A stretch of 51,307 nucleotides of DNA from an uncultured Clostridiaceae bacterium (GTDB lineage: Bacteria > Bacillota > Clostridia > TANB77 > CAG-508), in NCBI GenBank assembly GCA_946493085.1, contig CAMMAC010000010.1:1-51307 (forward strand), written 5' to 3'. The first letter of the stretch is position 1; each line of letters begins with the position of its first letter. A program made the translations under genes and the position numbers. Shown in pieces: positions 1 through 8,040 of this stretch. The notes under the pieces are model-generated. The model saw only the letters and a list, made by a program, of their open reading frames with translations, did not search any database and was not told where the DNA came from.

Positions 1-360
1 TGTCTCCTTTTTTCTGGTTGCTATTCTGAAATTATAATATCACAAATTCCTTTTTTATACAATTAAATTTTAAAAATCAGTATTATTAATATTTATATTA
101 TTTCCTATCATTAAGAAATTAGATATATAACTTATAGTTTCTAATTTCCATAATATATATTTCAAAATTACAAAAATGGTAAAAAATGTAATTGCATTTT
201 TATTTTTACATTCACAATGTAAATTATATTTTTAATTTTTTTTGCAATTTATATTTTACTCATATGTATAATTTGCTTTATTTGTTTTTAGTGTTTACTC
301 TTAGATAGACAGGCAATTGCAACTTTCGACATTTTTTCTTTTTTTATCTTAAAATTCCTA
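1..360. other. Gene-free AT-rich stretch at left edge
   Basis: No credible ORF is visible here. On the - strand an AGGAGACA ribosome-binding-like sequence ends exactly at base 1, so a - strand gene probably starts just outside the window. The rest is A/T-rich DNA ahead of the agr-like response regulator. I saw no convincing pair of LytTR-type direct repeats. Confidence 0.5.
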
Positions 361-389
361 TTGACAATCTAAAAATTATGTCTTATTAT
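361..389 (+). promoter_or_regulatory. Sigma-A type promoter of the agr-like regulator/kinase operon
   Basis: TTGACA at 361-366 and TATTAT at 384-389 are separated by 17 bases, which is a near-consensus vegetative promoter. It lies about 95 bases upstream of the response regulator start and is the only strong promoter seen for the three + strand genes. Confidence 0.75.
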
Positions 390-484
390 AAGACGTGGGT
401 TTACAAATTTTAGGGGATATTTTTTATACAAAATATATTTTTCTATAAATGAATTTAAAATTATATAATTTGGAGGCAATTTAT

Positions 485-1234
485 ATGTTAAGTTTCGTTC
501 TATGTGATGATAATCAAGTTGTAGTAGATAAACTATCAAAAATGTTGGATTCTATATTTATGCAACATAGCATTGACGCCGAAGTAGTTTTCTCATCTGT
601 TTCTACACAAGATACTCTAGATTATATTAACTCCCATGAGGTAAATGTACTACTTCTTGATATTGATTTTAAGTCTAAGGTTTCTGGTTTTGATGTTGCA
701 GACGCCATACGAAAAACAAATAAAGAAATGTATATCATTTTTACTAGTGCTCATTTAGAATTTATTTTAGTTGCTTATCAATACAAAACCTTTGATTTTT
801 TACCAAAGCCAATTGCTTTAGAAAAATTGGAAGATACAATTTTAAGATTAATAGATGACATCTCTAATAGTAAAAAGAAGAAAACTTTCCTTGAATTAGA
901 TAATAAGAATACTATTATTAATCAAGATAGTATCTATTTTATAAAAAAAGATGGAATGAAATTAGTTTTTTATACAGATACACGTACTTATGAAACTTAT
1001 AATTCTTTTAATAAAATTGAAAAAAAATTACCTAAAAATTTTGTGAGATGCCATAAATCCTATATTGCAAATATGGATCGTATTAAAGGCGTTGAAGCAA
1101 ATGAAAATATTATTAGTTTTGATAAAGATAGTCACATGTTTTGCTCTATTGGGCCAAAATATAAAACTAAATTTATGGAGGAATTAAAAAACTATGGAAA
1201 TATTGAAAACAATATGGACAGCTCTTACAACTGA
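485..1234 (+). CDS. LytTR-family response regulator (AgrA/ComE/VirR-like)
   Basis: The protein is 249 residues long. An N-terminal receiver domain (about 1-125) has the acidic pair D8/D9, the phospho-acceptor D59 in LLLDID and a lysine in FLPKP. A C-terminal LytTR DNA-binding domain follows (about 140-245) with FVRCHKSYIAN. The start at 485 is chosen over an earlier in-frame ATG at 449 because GGAGG at 472-476 sits 8 bases before it. The end overlaps the first kinase gene by 41 bases, so the two are translationally linked. In known Agr systems the kinase phosphorylates this regulator, which then binds promoter repeats. Here the two kinases next to it are the likely partners (inference). Confidence 0.93.
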   Translation: MLSFVLCDDNQVVVDKLSKMLDSIFMQHSIDAEVVFSSVSTQDTLDYINSHEVNVLLLDIDFKSKVSGFDVADAIRKTNKEMYIIFTSAHLEFILVAYQYKTFDFLPKPIALEKLEDTILRLIDDISNSKKKKTFLELDNKNTIINQDSIYFIKKDGMKLVFYTDTRTYETYNSFNKIEKKLPKNFVRCHKSYIANMDRIKGVEANENIISFDKDSHMFCSIGPKYKTKFMEELKNYGNIENNMDSSYN

Positions 1235-2543
1235 AAACAAACTGTTATTTACAATTTTAAGTGCTCCTTTTACATTTATTGATGCTTTTGTTGGAATGCT
1301 AATTTTTACTACTATATTGAATATTCCCGTTTCTAAAAAACAAAAAATTTTATATGTAGTTATATTTGGTTTATTAGTATTTTTATGTAGAACCTTTGTG
1401 CCTGATCCATATGGTACATTTATAAATATGATTTCTTGCCCTATTTGTGTTATTTTTATTTTTAAAACTGGTCTATTAAAGGCTATATTTGCAGAAATTA
1501 TTCCTTTTTCTTGTACAATTATAGTAGAAATTATTATAGAAAAAATCATCTATGTTTTTACGGGAATTCCAGCAACTTCATTACTTAATATCACTTTATA
1601 TAGGTTCTTAATTATTAGTTTTGTTTATTTAACATTATATTTATTTTACCGTTTCATAAAAAAAATACATTTCTCTATTTCACTATTAGAAACAATGAAT
1701 AAAAAATATAAATTTATCTTAATTTTAAACGGCATTTTAGCTTTAATTGTAACTTTTTCACAATTTTATTTATTGAACTATTATGTAGATAATTTTCCTC
1801 TCATTGTTAGTTTATTAAATATTCTTGGATTAATTGCCTATTTTTTTATTAGTTTTATTAGTTTTATGAATACTACTAAACTAGACTCTACAACTACTAG
1901 TCTGGAAGAAGCTACTTTATATAATAAAACTTTGGAACTAATGTACGATAATACTAGAGCCTTTAAACATGATTTTGGCAATATTATGCAAGGCATTGGA
2001 GGTTATATTGCTAATAATGATATGGAAGGTTTACAACAATACTATTCTCAATTATCTTTGGATTGTAAACATATAAATAATTTGTCTAACCTAAATCCAG
2101 AAAAAATCAATAATTCCGCTATCTATAATGTACTAGCACAAAAATATCATAAAGCTGATGCACAAAATATTAAAATTACCTTGGAATCCACTTTAGATTT
2201 TTCTAATTTACAAATGAAAATATATGAGTTTACTAGAATTCTTGGTATTCTAATGGATAACGCTATTGAAGCAACTTCTGAATGTAAAGATAAAATTATT
2301 CATATTTATTTTGGCGATTCTTCTGATAAACGAATGCAATTAATCATTATTGAAAATACCTATATGAATAAAGAAATTAATACCGAAACAATTTTCCAAA
2401 AAGGTTATTCTACAAAATCTGGTAATTCCGGTCTTGGCTTATGGGAAGTACGACAAATTCTTTCTAAAAATCATAACTTAAATTTGTTTACTAGTAAAAA
2501 TAATGATTTTTTTAGACAACAATTAGAGATATATTATGAATAA
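1194..2543 (+). CDS. AgrC-like sensor histidine kinase, copy 1
   Basis: The protein is 449 residues. The N-terminal half has about six hydrophobic membrane segments (about 15-225), which form the peptide-sensing part in AgrC proteins. The cytoplasmic half has the phospho-acceptor H259 in FKHDFGN and an HATPase_c domain with the N box (DNAIEA) and G box (SGLGLWE). These features are those of the HPK10 class of peptide-pheromone kinases. GGAGG lies 12 bases before the ATG, inside the end of the regulator gene. It is strikingly similar to the next gene and is its tandem paralogue. It probably senses the cyclic peptide made from the agrBD genes encoded convergently, but which kinase sees which ligand cannot be read from the sequence. 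Confidence 0.92.
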   Translation: MEILKTIWTALTTENKLLFTILSAPFTFIDAFVGMLIFTTILNIPVSKKQKILYVVIFGLLVFLCRTFVPDPYGTFINMISCPICVIFIFKTGLLKAIFAEIIPFSCTIIVEIIIEKIIYVFTGIPATSLLNITLYRFLIISFVYLTLYLFYRFIKKIHFSISLLETMNKKYKFILILNGILALIVTFSQFYLLNYYVDNFPLIVSLLNILGLIAYFFISFISFMNTTKLDSTTTSLEEATLYNKTLELMYDNTRAFKHDFGNIMQGIGGYIANNDMEGLQQYYSQLSLDCKHINNLSNLNPEKINNSAIYNVLAQKYHKADAQNIKITLESTLDFSNLQMKIYEFTRILGILMDNAIEATSECKDKIIHIYFGDSSDKRMQLIIIENTYMNKEINTETIFQKGYSTKSGNSGLGLWEVRQILSKNHNLNLFTSKNNDFFRQQLEIYYE

Positions 2544-2561
2544 GATTGCGCATGCTATTAT

Positions 2562-2587
2562 GCAAGATAGTACTTTCACTATCTTGC
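2562..2587 (+). repeat. Intercistronic hairpin between the two kinase genes
   Basis: A perfect 10-bp inverted repeat (GCAAGATAGT / ACTATCTTGC) has a 6-base loop. Only TTTGTTT follows it, so it is at most a weak terminator. The core CAAGATAG/CTATCTTG is the same as in the terminator at the end of the second kinase gene. It may act as a leaky terminator or as an RNA processing or stability element that lowers expression of copy 2. Confidence 0.8.
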
Positions 2588-2607
2588 TTTGTTTGGGAGG
2601 TAATAAG

Positions 2608-3948
2608 ATGGATAATCCTTTATTAAATTTTATATTTTCTCCTACTGAAAATATAGTAACCTTTTTTAGCATTCCTTTTATCTTCATAGATGTAATTGTA
2701 GGTATTTTACTATTTACTACTTTATTAGACATTAACTATACAAAAAAGCAATTTTTTTGCTGTACCATTTTAATGGTATTAACCACTATTATTAATAAAT
2801 TTTTTATACCCTCTCCTATTTCTATTATTATAAATATGATTCTGTTTCCTATATGTATACATATCGTTTTTAAAGTAACTATATTTCATTCTATTTTATG
2901 CGCAATAATACCTTTTTCTTTCACTATTATATTAGAAAGTTTTTTCGAAAAACTTTTTTATATTTTTTTGCAAATGCCTATAGACTTATTGCTTAGTATT
3001 CCTTTTTATAGGTTTTCTATTGCTAGTCTTGTTTATATTTGTATGTATGTGTTATATAAGTTTATCAAAAAATCTCATCTTTCTATAACAATATTAACGC
3101 AAATGAATAAAAAAAATAAAAATTTGATTATTATTAATCTTATTTTGGGATTATTAGTAATCTTTTGTCAATTTTACTTATTGAACTATTATAGTGATAA
3201 CTTTCCTTTAATTACTTGCTTAATTAATATTTTATGTCTTATTGCTTACTTTGTCATTAGCTTTGTTAGTTTTATTAATATCAGCAAATTAGAAACTACT
3301 TCTATGAGTTTAGAGGAGAGCCAATTATCTTATAAAACTTTGGAATTGTTATATGATAATATGAGAACTTTTAAACATGACTTTGGTAATATTTTAGATG
3401 GTTTTGCCTCTTACATTGCTTATAATGATATGGAAGGTTTGAAAAAATATTATGATGAACTATCTTTAGATTTTAACCACATCAACAACTTATCTACTTT
3501 AAATCCAAAGGTAATTAATAATCATTCTATCTATGTTTTACTTGCTAATAAATATCATAAAGCAGACGAGAAAGGTATTAAAATTGATTTAAAAGTTTTA
3601 TTTGATTTAAATACTCTTCAAATAAACATGTATGAATTCAGCAGAATGTTAGGAATTTTATTAGATAATGCTATCGAAGCTGCCTCTGAATGTGATGAGA
3701 AACTAATAAATGTTATTTTTCAGAAAGATTCTCACAATCCAATTCAATATATCATTATTTCTAATACTTATGCTAACAAAAGCATTAACACGGAAAAAAT
3801 ATTTGAGAAAAATTTTTCCACTAAAAAGGGAAATACTGGCCTAGGCTTATGGGAAATAAAACAACTGCTAAAAAAGAATAATAGATTAAACTTAAAAACT
3901 ACTATAACAAAAAAATATTTTACACAAAAATTAGAAATTTATTATTAG
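2608..3948 (+). CDS. AgrC-like sensor histidine kinase, copy 2
   Basis: The protein is 446 residues from an ATG with GGGAGG 7 bases upstream. The upstream in-frame ATG at 2536 has no such site. It has the same architecture as copy 1: several membrane segments, the phospho-acceptor H257 in FKHDFGN, an N box (DNAIEA) and a G box (TGLGLWE). Long blocks are shared with copy 1, such as QFYLLNYY and DNFPLI, so the genes arose by tandem duplication. The membrane part differs more than the kinase core, which would suit different ligand specificity (inference). There is no second regulator, so both kinases may feed the single LytTR regulator. Confidence 0.92.
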   Translation: MDNPLLNFIFSPTENIVTFFSIPFIFIDVIVGILLFTTLLDINYTKKQFFCCTILMVLTTIINKFFIPSPISIIINMILFPICIHIVFKVTIFHSILCAIIPFSFTIILESFFEKLFYIFLQMPIDLLLSIPFYRFSIASLVYICMYVLYKFIKKSHLSITILTQMNKKNKNLIIINLILGLLVIFCQFYLLNYYSDNFPLITCLINILCLIAYFVISFVSFINISKLETTSMSLEESQLSYKTLELLYDNMRTFKHDFGNILDGFASYIAYNDMEGLKKYYDELSLDFNHINNLSTLNPKVINNHSIYVLLANKYHKADEKGIKIDLKVLFDLNTLQINMYEFSRMLGILLDNAIEAASECDEKLINVIFQKDSHNPIQYIIISNTYANKSINTEKIFEKNFSTKKGNTGLGLWEIKQLLKKNNRLNLKTTITKKYFTQKLEIYY

Positions 3949-3955
3949 ATTTTAT

Positions 3956-3991
3956 AAAAAAACAAGATAGGTTGTATCTATCTTGTTTTTT
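3956..3991. terminator. Bidirectional terminator between the kinase operon and agrBD
   Basis: The arms AACAAGATAG and CTATCTTGTT flank a 7-base loop, with an A run before and a T run after. It can therefore terminate the + strand kinase operon and the - strand agrBD transcript. Its stem core matches the hairpin at 2562-2587. Confidence 0.88.
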
Positions 3992-4028
3992 AGGAAATAT
4001 TGTATAAATCAACTGGTATTTGTTTATA

Positions 4029-4148
4029 CTAATCTTTTTTAATTAAGTTTGCTGGCATTTTTGGTTGATGGAATAATCCCCATGCTAGGCAAGCTGTATT
4101 TGTTGATTTTGCATACTTTTCTGCAACTTTAGCTAATAATTTTAACAT
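4029..4148 (-). CDS. agrD: AgrD-like cyclic peptide autoinducer precursor (39 aa)
   Basis: This short - strand gene follows agrB and encodes 39 residues. A ribosome binding site (AGGGGG at 4156-4161) lies 7 bases before the ATG. The product starts with an amphipathic leader (MLKLLAKVAEKYAKSTNTA), then a single cysteine (C20) in CLAWGLFHQPKMP, then a charged tail ending NLIKKD. That leader, Cys core, Pro-containing charged tail order is typical of AgrD precursors in Clostridia. AgrB cleaves the tail and the Cys thiol closes a thiolactone ring. The exact ring and N-terminal cut cannot be fixed from the sequence. Its place next to agrB and opposite two AgrC-like kinases strongly supports the call. 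Confidence 0.9.
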   Translation of the reverse strand: MLKLLAKVAEKYAKSTNTACLAWGLFHQPKMPANLIKKD

Positions 4149-4184
4149 AATTGTTCCCCCTATAAATATAGTTTTATATAATAA

Positions 4185-4205
4185 AAGTACTGCCGGCTTG
4201 TACTT
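4185..4205 (-). repeat. Small hairpin between agrB and agrD
   Basis: AAGTAC and GTACTT surround a 9-base loop in the agrB-agrD gap. It could stabilise or set the ratio of the agrD message. No T run follows that would make it a terminator. Confidence 0.45.
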
Positions 4206-4212
4206 ATTATTA

Positions 4213-4842
4213 TCATGAATGATTGGCTACTTGCTCTCTTAAGTATAATTCATAGCCCGATTGATTCTTTGTTATTTTATATGCGAATTTTGTAATAGAG
4301 AAAGTTTGTATAATTGTACCAAATAATAAAATATTAGAAACAATTGTATTTGGTACAAATACTACTGCTATTAAATTAATTCCCAAGAATAGATAAGATA
4401 GAGCTTTTTTAGTATGTCTTTCCTTTCTTGTTAATATTGGTAAATTTTCCGTATCCGCTGGTGCATATTTTGTAACACATAGGATTCCTAGTATTGCCGT
4501 AATCGTTACCAATATCCATTTGATATTATCTGTTAAAACTACTAAACTACTAAGAATTGCATTTCCACAATAAATGATATTTGTACATAAAATGCATCCT
4601 ATATGTGTTTTTAAATGAAACCCCCCCGAACACACTTTATATGGTAATATTAGAAAAAATGCTGCTAGTGTTTGCCACCAATATCCCAATAGAAATCCTG
4701 TAATAAACATTAAAAATATTTTAGGTATTTCCCCAATAATAATTTCTATTCCATAAAGAACCACTGCTGCTTGATCGTCATCCATTTCTGGCATTTGTTT
4801 TCTAATCAGTTCTACTAGATATTCACAAAATTTTTCTATCAT
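4213..4842 (-). CDS. agrB: AgrB-like membrane protease for autoinducer peptide processing
   Basis: The 209-residue product is a polytopic membrane protein with about five or six hydrophobic segments. The motif GGFHLKTHIGC holds the catalytic pair of the family, a histidine and a cysteine 7 residues apart, the same spacing as H77/C84 of S. aureus AgrB. AgrB removes the C-terminal tail of AgrD and forms the thiolactone. The start at 4842 is preferred because AAGAAGGGA precedes it; a longer frame to 4896 has no good site. agrD follows 64 bases downstream on the same strand. Confidence 0.93.
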   Translation of the reverse strand: MIEKFCEYLVELIRKQMPEMDDDQAAVVLYGIEIIIGEIPKIFLMFITGFLLGYWWQTLAAFFLILPYKVCSGGFHLKTHIGCILCTNIIYCGNAILSSLVVLTDNIKWILVTITAILGILCVTKYAPADTENLPILTRKERHTKKALSYLFLGINLIAVVFVPNTIVSNILLFGTIIQTFSITKFAYKITKNQSGYELYLREQVANHS

Positions 4843-5038
4843 TTTGTTTCCCTTCTTCGTTTCTCTGATTAGCATTCTATTCCTTTTTTGACACAAATTT
4901 TGTTTTCTCTACAAAAACCTAAAAATCTTATATGAAAATTTATAAAAAAAATTTTATATAAAATTTTGCTTGTTTCATAAAATGTTTTTTATCCTTACTA
5001 CTTATTTCTATTTTAGAGTTAGAAAAAGAAGGTATAAT

Positions 5039-5734
5039 TTAATATACCTCCTCCTTGATATCCTCTAATATTTTCCATGTTCCTATCATCTTAGGTAAAA
5101 CTTGAAATGTTAATTTCTGTTTGGATATAGGGTGATAAAAGGAAAGTTTATATGCCCACAATGCAATTTGTTTTCCTCTACCCCTTGTTCCATATTTTTG
5201 GTCTGCATAAAGACTATGTCCTCTACTCGCAAATTGCACACGTATTTGATGATGCCTTCCGGTGTGTAAATTTACTTTTACTACAGAAAGCTGAATATCT
5301 TCTGCATATTTTAATACCTCATAATCCAAACTTGCCAATTTTGCATTTTTGGTTCCCTCTTTTACTACTTTACTGATATTGTTTCTTTCATTTTTTAAAA
5401 GATAATCCTCCAGTATTCCCTTTTCTGAATCTATTTTTCCATCCACTACTACAAGATATTGCTTTTCAAATTGTTTTGTTCTTACTTGTTCACTTAACCT
5501 AGCTGCTGCTTTAGAAGTTTTGGCAAATACCATTACACCTCCTACTGGTCTATCTAACCTGTGTATCAATCCTAAATATACTTCTCCTGGCTTTTGATAT
5601 TTCTCTTTTAGATAGTGTTTTGCTATACTTAGCATATCCACATCTCCCGTTTTATCTGCTTGAGATGGAATATTTACTGGCTTTTCTACCACTATCACAT
5701 GATTATCTTCATATAGTACATTTAATTTTTCCAT
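5039..5734 (-). CDS. RluA-family RNA pseudouridine synthase
   Basis: The 231-residue protein has the catalytic RluA motif HRLDRPVGG, whose aspartate is the active-site residue, and the later GRHHQIRVQFA block of the family. No S4 domain is present, since the protein begins directly with the catalytic fold. It converts uridine to pseudouridine in rRNA or tRNA; the target cannot be assigned. Its ATG directly follows the stop codon of the upstream methyltransferase gene (TAAATG), so the two RNA-modification genes form one unit. Confidence 0.9.
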   Translation of the reverse strand: MEKLNVLYEDNHVIVVEKPVNIPSQADKTGDVDMLSIAKHYLKEKYQKPGEVYLGLIHRLDRPVGGVMVFAKTSKAAARLSEQVRTKQFEKQYLVVVDGKIDSEKGILEDYLLKNERNNISKVVKEGTKNAKLASLDYEVLKYAEDIQLSVVKVNLHTGRHHQIRVQFASRGHSLYADQKYGTRGRGKQIALWAYKLSFYHPISKQKLTFQVLPKMIGTWKILEDIKEEVY

Positions 5735-6598
5735 TTATTTCTCCCATTTTCCATAAATTCCACAAGGCAAAATTAATTTGCTATCTTTCATAGGAATCCC
5801 TATTTCTCCATGTTCTATTTTTCCTGCATATTTTGGATATATTTTTAATCTTAATATATCTTCTAAAACCATACTAGAAATACCTGTTGTATAGGAATTT
5901 ATTAAGAAAAATAGTGGACTTTCTGATAATACTTTAGCACATAATTCTACTAATGGAACTATGTTTTCTTCAAACTTCCATACTTCTCCTCCTGCTCCTC
6001 TTCCATAAGATGGAGGATCCATAATAATAGCATCATATTTATTTTCTCTTCTTATTTCTCTATTTACGAATTTTACTACATCATCTACTATATATCTTAC
6101 TGGTTTATCTTGCAAATGAGATGCCGTTACATTTTCTTTTGCCCAAGTTACCATTCCCTTGGAACTATCTACATGGCATACAGAAGCTCCTGCTGCTAAG
6201 CAAGCAACTGTGGCTCCTCCTGTATATGCAAAAAGATTTAATACCTTGATTGGTCTTTGTGCTTTTCGTATTTTTTCCATCATCCAATCCCAATTTACTG
6301 CTTGTTCTGGAAATAATCCTGTATGCTTAAATCCCATTGGCTTTATTTGAAAGGTAAGCTCTTTATATTGCACCTTCCAACTTTCTGGCATTTTTTTATA
6401 ATACTCCCAATTTCCTCCACCTGTGTTACTTCTATGGTATCTTGCATGTGCTATTTTCCATTTTTCTGGGAAACTCTTTTCTTGCCAAATAATTTGAGGA
6501 TCCGGTCTTATAAGAACCATATCTTTCCATCTCTCCAACTTTTCTCCATTTGCCATATCTATTATTTCATAATCTTTCCAATTATTTGCTATTTTCAT
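5735..6598 (-). CDS. Class I SAM-dependent methyltransferase (RlmI/RlmK-like)
   Basis: The 287-residue protein has SAM motif I in LNLFAYTGGATVACLAAGA, an acidic residue in CHVDSSKGM and the catalytic-type DPPSYGRG. This pattern fits the COG1092 family of 23S rRNA cytosine or guanine methyltransferases. The PUA domain of full RlmI is missing and the protein is shorter, so it is a compact subtype. The frame abuts the pseudouridine synthase downstream, which supports a role in RNA modification. The exact base is not determined. Confidence 0.88.
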   Translation of the reverse strand: MKIANNWKDYEIIDMANGEKLERWKDMVLIRPDPQIIWQEKSFPEKWKIAHARYHRSNTGGGNWEYYKKMPESWKVQYKELTFQIKPMGFKHTGLFPEQAVNWDWMMEKIRKAQRPIKVLNLFAYTGGATVACLAAGASVCHVDSSKGMVTWAKENVTASHLQDKPVRYIVDDVVKFVNREIRRENKYDAIIMDPPSYGRGAGGEVWKFEENIVPLVELCAKVLSESPLFFLINSYTTGISSMVLEDILRLKIYPKYAGKIEHGEIGIPMKDSKLILPCGIYGKWEK

Positions 6599-6625
6599 TT
6601 TTTCATTCCTTCTTTACTTTTTTGT

Positions 6626-6823
6626 TTAAATTGCACTAAATAGCTGTATAAAACTATTAATCAGTATTAAGTCTATTCCTATTAAAAATGCAACTAATAT
6701 AAATATTGAAACAATTATCTTTTTTCCATCTAAAAAGGTGTTTGTCCTCTTTTTCCATTTGCGCTTTTCTTCCTTGTCCTTTGTATAATGGATAGGAAAA
6801 ATAACATCTTTTGTATATTCCAT
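6626..6823 (-). CDS. Small membrane protein of unknown function
   Basis: The 65-residue product has a charged, basic first half (KDKEEKRKWKKR) and one strong hydrophobic helix (IIVSIFILVAFLIGIDLILI, about 36-55). AGGGGG lies about 8 bases before the ATG, and a recognisable promoter lies upstream (6903-6931). It ends 27 bases before the methyltransferase gene and may be co-transcribed with it. By the positive-inside rule the basic N-terminus would stay in the cytoplasm. I do not recognise a family. Confidence 0.7.
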   Translation of the reverse strand: MEYTKDVIFPIHYTKDKEEKRKWKKRTNTFLDGKKIIVSIFILVAFLIGIDLILINSFIQLFSAI

Positions 6824-6902
6824 AAAAAAATCCCCCTTTTTACTTTTCTTTTATTCTATTTTATTCTAGAAGAATTTTTTTATGACTATAATCGTATGAT
6901 TT

Positions 6903-6931
6903 ATTATACCATTTTTTTCCTTATCTGTACA
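6903..6931 (-). promoter_or_regulatory. Promoter of the small membrane protein/methyltransferase operon
   Basis: On the - strand a perfect TATAAT (6903-6908) is preceded, at 17 bases, by TGTACA (6926-6931), a 4 of 6 match to the -35 consensus. It lies about 80 bases upstream of the start at 6823. Confidence 0.6.
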
Positions 6932-6955
6932 TGGTTTTCTAAAAAATTGCAAAGA

Positions 6956-6990
6956 ATGCTACAACATGATATTTTTCTATGTTGTAGCAT
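6956..6990 (-). terminator. Strong hairpin after the truncated hydrolase-like gene
   Basis: A perfect 12-bp inverted repeat (ATGCTACAACAT / ATGTTGTAGCAT) has an 11-base loop. On the - strand it is followed by TCTTTGCAATTTTTT, a delayed T run. It lies 13 bases past the stop codon of the gene at 7004-7597. Confidence 0.7.
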
Positions 6991-7003
6991 CCTTTATTAC
7001 AGT

Positions 7004-7597
7004 TTAACGGAAAAACGACTTTATTTTAAGCAATGTTTCGTCTTTATTGAGTACAGTAGAATGTGTAGCTTCTACCAGCAACACTTCTTCTGCGTATCTG
7101 CGTAAAAACTGTTGATTAGATAAAGAAACAATTCCATCACCTTTCTTATCTAAATCTAAACATTTTCCTATGCGTTTCAGTAAAAAATCTCTTATGTTGT
7201 TGGTTTCTTGTGGGCATTCAGCTATTACCAGCAAAACCTGATGTTTCCACAAACTATCAAAATTTTTTCTTTTTAAATAATCAGATTCTAGTGATATATC
7301 TAAATCCACTGGTCTTCTACTTCCCAGAAAATGAATGAGCTTCTCGTATACTTGCAACTCCATTTTTTCCCATACAGAAATTTTTTCTTCTAAGCGCGTA
7401 TAGGTTTTAATGCAACTTTTTAGCCTGCTTTCATCTCCCATAATAGTGCCAAAGGTTGGTGTAACCAATGCCATTTTAGTTGGTTTCTTTAAGTCCAACC
7501 CTGCAATTAATACACCTCCTTTAGAATAGCCCACAAATTCAAATTCTTTGGGAGTTTTATTTACATAACTGGAAATTTCTTTTTGTGCTTCCTCCAT
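7004..7597 (-). pseudogene. 5'-truncated alpha/beta-hydrolase-like gene
   Basis: The readable frame gives 197 residues from an ATG at 7597, but coding-like sequence continues upstream without any start codon. The extra residues read KLLREVYTLYLKPNCKG before an in-frame TAA near 7665. The segment EFEFVGYSKGGVL resembles the nucleophile elbow (GxSxGG) of lipase-like alpha/beta hydrolases, and ATHSTVL near the C-terminus could hold the catalytic His. A complete hydrolase needs strands before the elbow, and these are missing. The ATG has AAGGGA directly against it, which is too close for good initiation. The gene is probably a remnant, though a short functional protein cannot be excluded. Confidence 0.6.
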
Positions 7598-7685
7598 TCC
7601 CTTACAGTTTGGTTTTAAATAAAGCGTATATACCTCTCTTAGTAGCTTAAAAATTATAGCATTTTATATTTGTTATGTCAATTAT

Positions 7686-7728
7686 AATTTGATGAACTTT
7701 CAGGAACGTCCCTAATGTTCATCAAATT
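7686..7728 (-). repeat. Stem-loop of the conserved GGAACRYCCC family, copy 1
   Basis: Outer arms AATTTGATGAAC and GTTCATCAAATT are perfectly paired. The inner part is an imperfect match to the core AGG-AACGT-CCCTAA that recurs elsewhere in the window. It lies between the truncated hydrolase and the aspS promoter. Confidence 0.8.
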
Positions 7729-7742
7729 TTTTTGCATATTTC

Positions 7743-7771
7743 TTGACAAATTAGCATAAAATAGGTAAAAT
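7743..7771 (+). promoter_or_regulatory. Promoter of the aspS T-box transcript
   Basis: TTGACA (7743-7748) and TAAAAT (7766-7771) are separated by 17 bases. Transcription would start about 10 bases before Stem I of the T-box leader. Confidence 0.8.
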
Positions 7772-7785
7772 AGATAGTAATTTTT

Positions 7786-7998
7786 ATATATTGTGATGAA
7801 CATGACGACTTGCTAAAGGTTGCTAGACAGAGAGTAAAGGTGAATGCGCTGAGAGCCTTTTTAGAAAAACGTAGCAAACTAACACATGGGAGCAATTTTG
7901 AATGAAGTGGGAAATTATATGGCTATATAATTTCTAAGTTAGGGTGGCACCGCGGAAATGATTTCGTCCCTGCAGAAAATGCAGTTGGACGATTTTTT
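7786..7998 (+). ncRNA. T-box riboswitch leader of aspS, apparent Asn (AAC) specifier
   Basis: The T-box sequence AGGGTGGCACCGCGG is at 7941-7955, and its TGGC bulge would pair with a tRNA ending in discriminator G. A terminator (TCGTCC/GGACGA outer stem, then six T) spans 7964-7998 and overlaps the antiterminator. Stem I can be drawn from TTGCT (7810-7814)/AGCAA (7891-7895) and TTGCTA (7820-7825)/TAGCAA (7872-7877). The 3' side of the internal loop between these helices is ACTAACACATGGG. In glyQ-type alignments the specifier lies six bases before GAGC, which gives AAC (7881-7883), an Asn codon. No Asp codon lies in this loop. Uncharged tRNA binding would permit aspS transcription. Confidence 0.9.
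7964..7998 (+). terminator. Regulated terminator of the aspS T-box
   Basis: TCGTCC (7964-7969) pairs with GGACGA (7987-7992), with an inner CTGCA/TGCAG helix, followed by TTTTTT. The 5' arm lies just after the T-box motif, so forming the antiterminator would disrupt this stem. Confidence 0.85.
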
Positions 7999-8040
7999 GT
8001 TGTCATTTTCGTCCCTTTCTAAAGAAAGGAGTGAAATTTT

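Noticed and set aside
4897..5038. LytTR-type direct repeats (ACATTTTAT/AAATTTTAT) upstream of agrB
   Set aside because: The repeats are pure AT-rich 9-mers with a 10-base gap, not the usual 12-13, and could arise by chance.
7804..7809. GACGAC (two Asp codons) in the aspS leader as T-box specifier
   Set aside because: It lies on the 5' side, outside the outer Stem I helix, whereas the specifier belongs to the 3' side of the internal loop. AAC fits that place.
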